This document shows positions 5,914 through 6,044 of a stretch of DNA of 6,044 nucleotides, piece by piece (position 1 is the stretch's first letter; each line of letters begins with the position of its first letter). The DNA is from an uncultured Alphaproteobacteria bacterium. GTDB lineage: Bacteria; Pseudomonadota; Alphaproteobacteria; CAAHEQ01; UBA3637. Made by a program: the position numbers and the translations under genes. The stretch is taken from positions 1 to 6,044 of the forward strand of contig CANREI010000073.1 of the NCBI GenBank assembly GCA_947629595.1, read 5' to 3'. The notes under the pieces were generated by a model. It did no database searches, was not told where the DNA came from, and was given only the letters and a program-made list of their open reading frames with translations.

Positions 5914-6044
5914 TTCATATCCTTTTGTTTCGGTGGAACGGGATCATAACCGAATCCTCCCCACGGGTGACAACGTAACACACGTTTGATTGTTAAAATA
6001 GCACCTTTTCGTATTCCATGCAACAAAAATGCTTCTCGGGCATA
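5910..6044 (-). CDS. yidD: membrane protein insertion efficiency factor YidD, C-terminal part
   Basis: Only the last 44 residues are in the window; the N-terminal part lies beyond 6044. The frame reads YAREAFLLHG, then a basic LTIKRVLRCHPWGG, then FGYDPVPPK and a short tail, which is the YidD signature (Y..EA...HG...G..L...R..RCHP...GG.DPVP). YidD is a small, basic protein on the inner face of the inner membrane that is thought to help YidC-dependent insertion. It is normally encoded between rnpA and yidC, so rnpA and rpmH would be expected further to the right. Its TGA stop overlaps the yidC start by 4 bases. The frame is too short at the window edge to judge the start. Confidence 0.92.
   Translation of the reverse strand, partial: YAREAFLLHGIRKGAILTIKRVLRCHPWGGFGYDPVPPKQKDMK
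5920..5924 (-). promoter_or_regulatory. Shine-Dalgarno of yidC inside the end of yidD
   Basis: AAGGA on the minus strand ends 6 bases before the yidC ATG at 5913. It decides between two closely spaced ATGs: the one at 5918 is in the yidD frame and stops after two codons, while the one at 5913 opens yidC. Confidence 0.65.

Noticed and set aside
2259..6044. Replication origin near the yidC region
   Set aside because: In some bacteria rpmH–rnpA–yidD–yidC–mnmE lies by oriC, but I saw no cluster of DnaA boxes and no dnaA, parA or mnmG in the window.

Overview
This window looks like chromosomal DNA from an AT-rich Gram-negative bacterium. The tight set yidD–yidC–engB (all minus strand) is the order usual in Alphaproteobacteria, and the YidC has the large periplasmic domain of Gram-negative insertases. 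A lone family-10 fucosyltransferase and an unrecognised repeat protein beside it suggest a host- or gut-associated lineage. That lineage call is inference from gene order and gene content; no rRNA or other phylogenetic marker was tested.

Layout. Positions 4–80 hold a complete tRNA-Pro (anticodon TGG, minus strand, CCA encoded). Positions 198–1052 (minus) encode a 284-residue protein I do not recognise, made of two diverged copies of a module of about 110 residues. Positions 1053–1236 are a divergent intergenic region with a good promoter facing each way. Positions 1237–2238 (plus) encode a GT10 alpha-fucosyltransferase that runs convergently into the core operon, with 20 bp between stop codons. 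From 2259 to the window end, the minus strand carries the operon read as yidD (partial, 5910–6044), yidC (4243–5913), engB/yihA (3587–4243) and mnmE (2259–3584). Its junctions are a 4-base ATGA overlap, a 1-base TAATG overlap and a 2-base gap.

How the genes fit together. The operon joins membrane-protein insertion (YidD, YidC), ribosome assembly (EngB) and wobble-uridine modification of tRNA (MnmE), all parts of making proteins and placing them in the membrane. The accessory pair between the tRNA and the operon is different in kind: a surface-glycan fucosyltransferase and a probably cytoplasmic repeat protein, each with its own promoter and Shine-Dalgarno.

The best candidate for something undescribed is the two-module protein at 198–1052. 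Also worth a look are the mnmE–engB linkage, the isolated fucosyltransferase with an inverted repeat over its predicted -10 box, and the common promoter architecture (TTGCWA, 17-bp spacer, A/T-rich -10) in front of three independent units. I found no CRISPR array, insertion sequence or phage gene.
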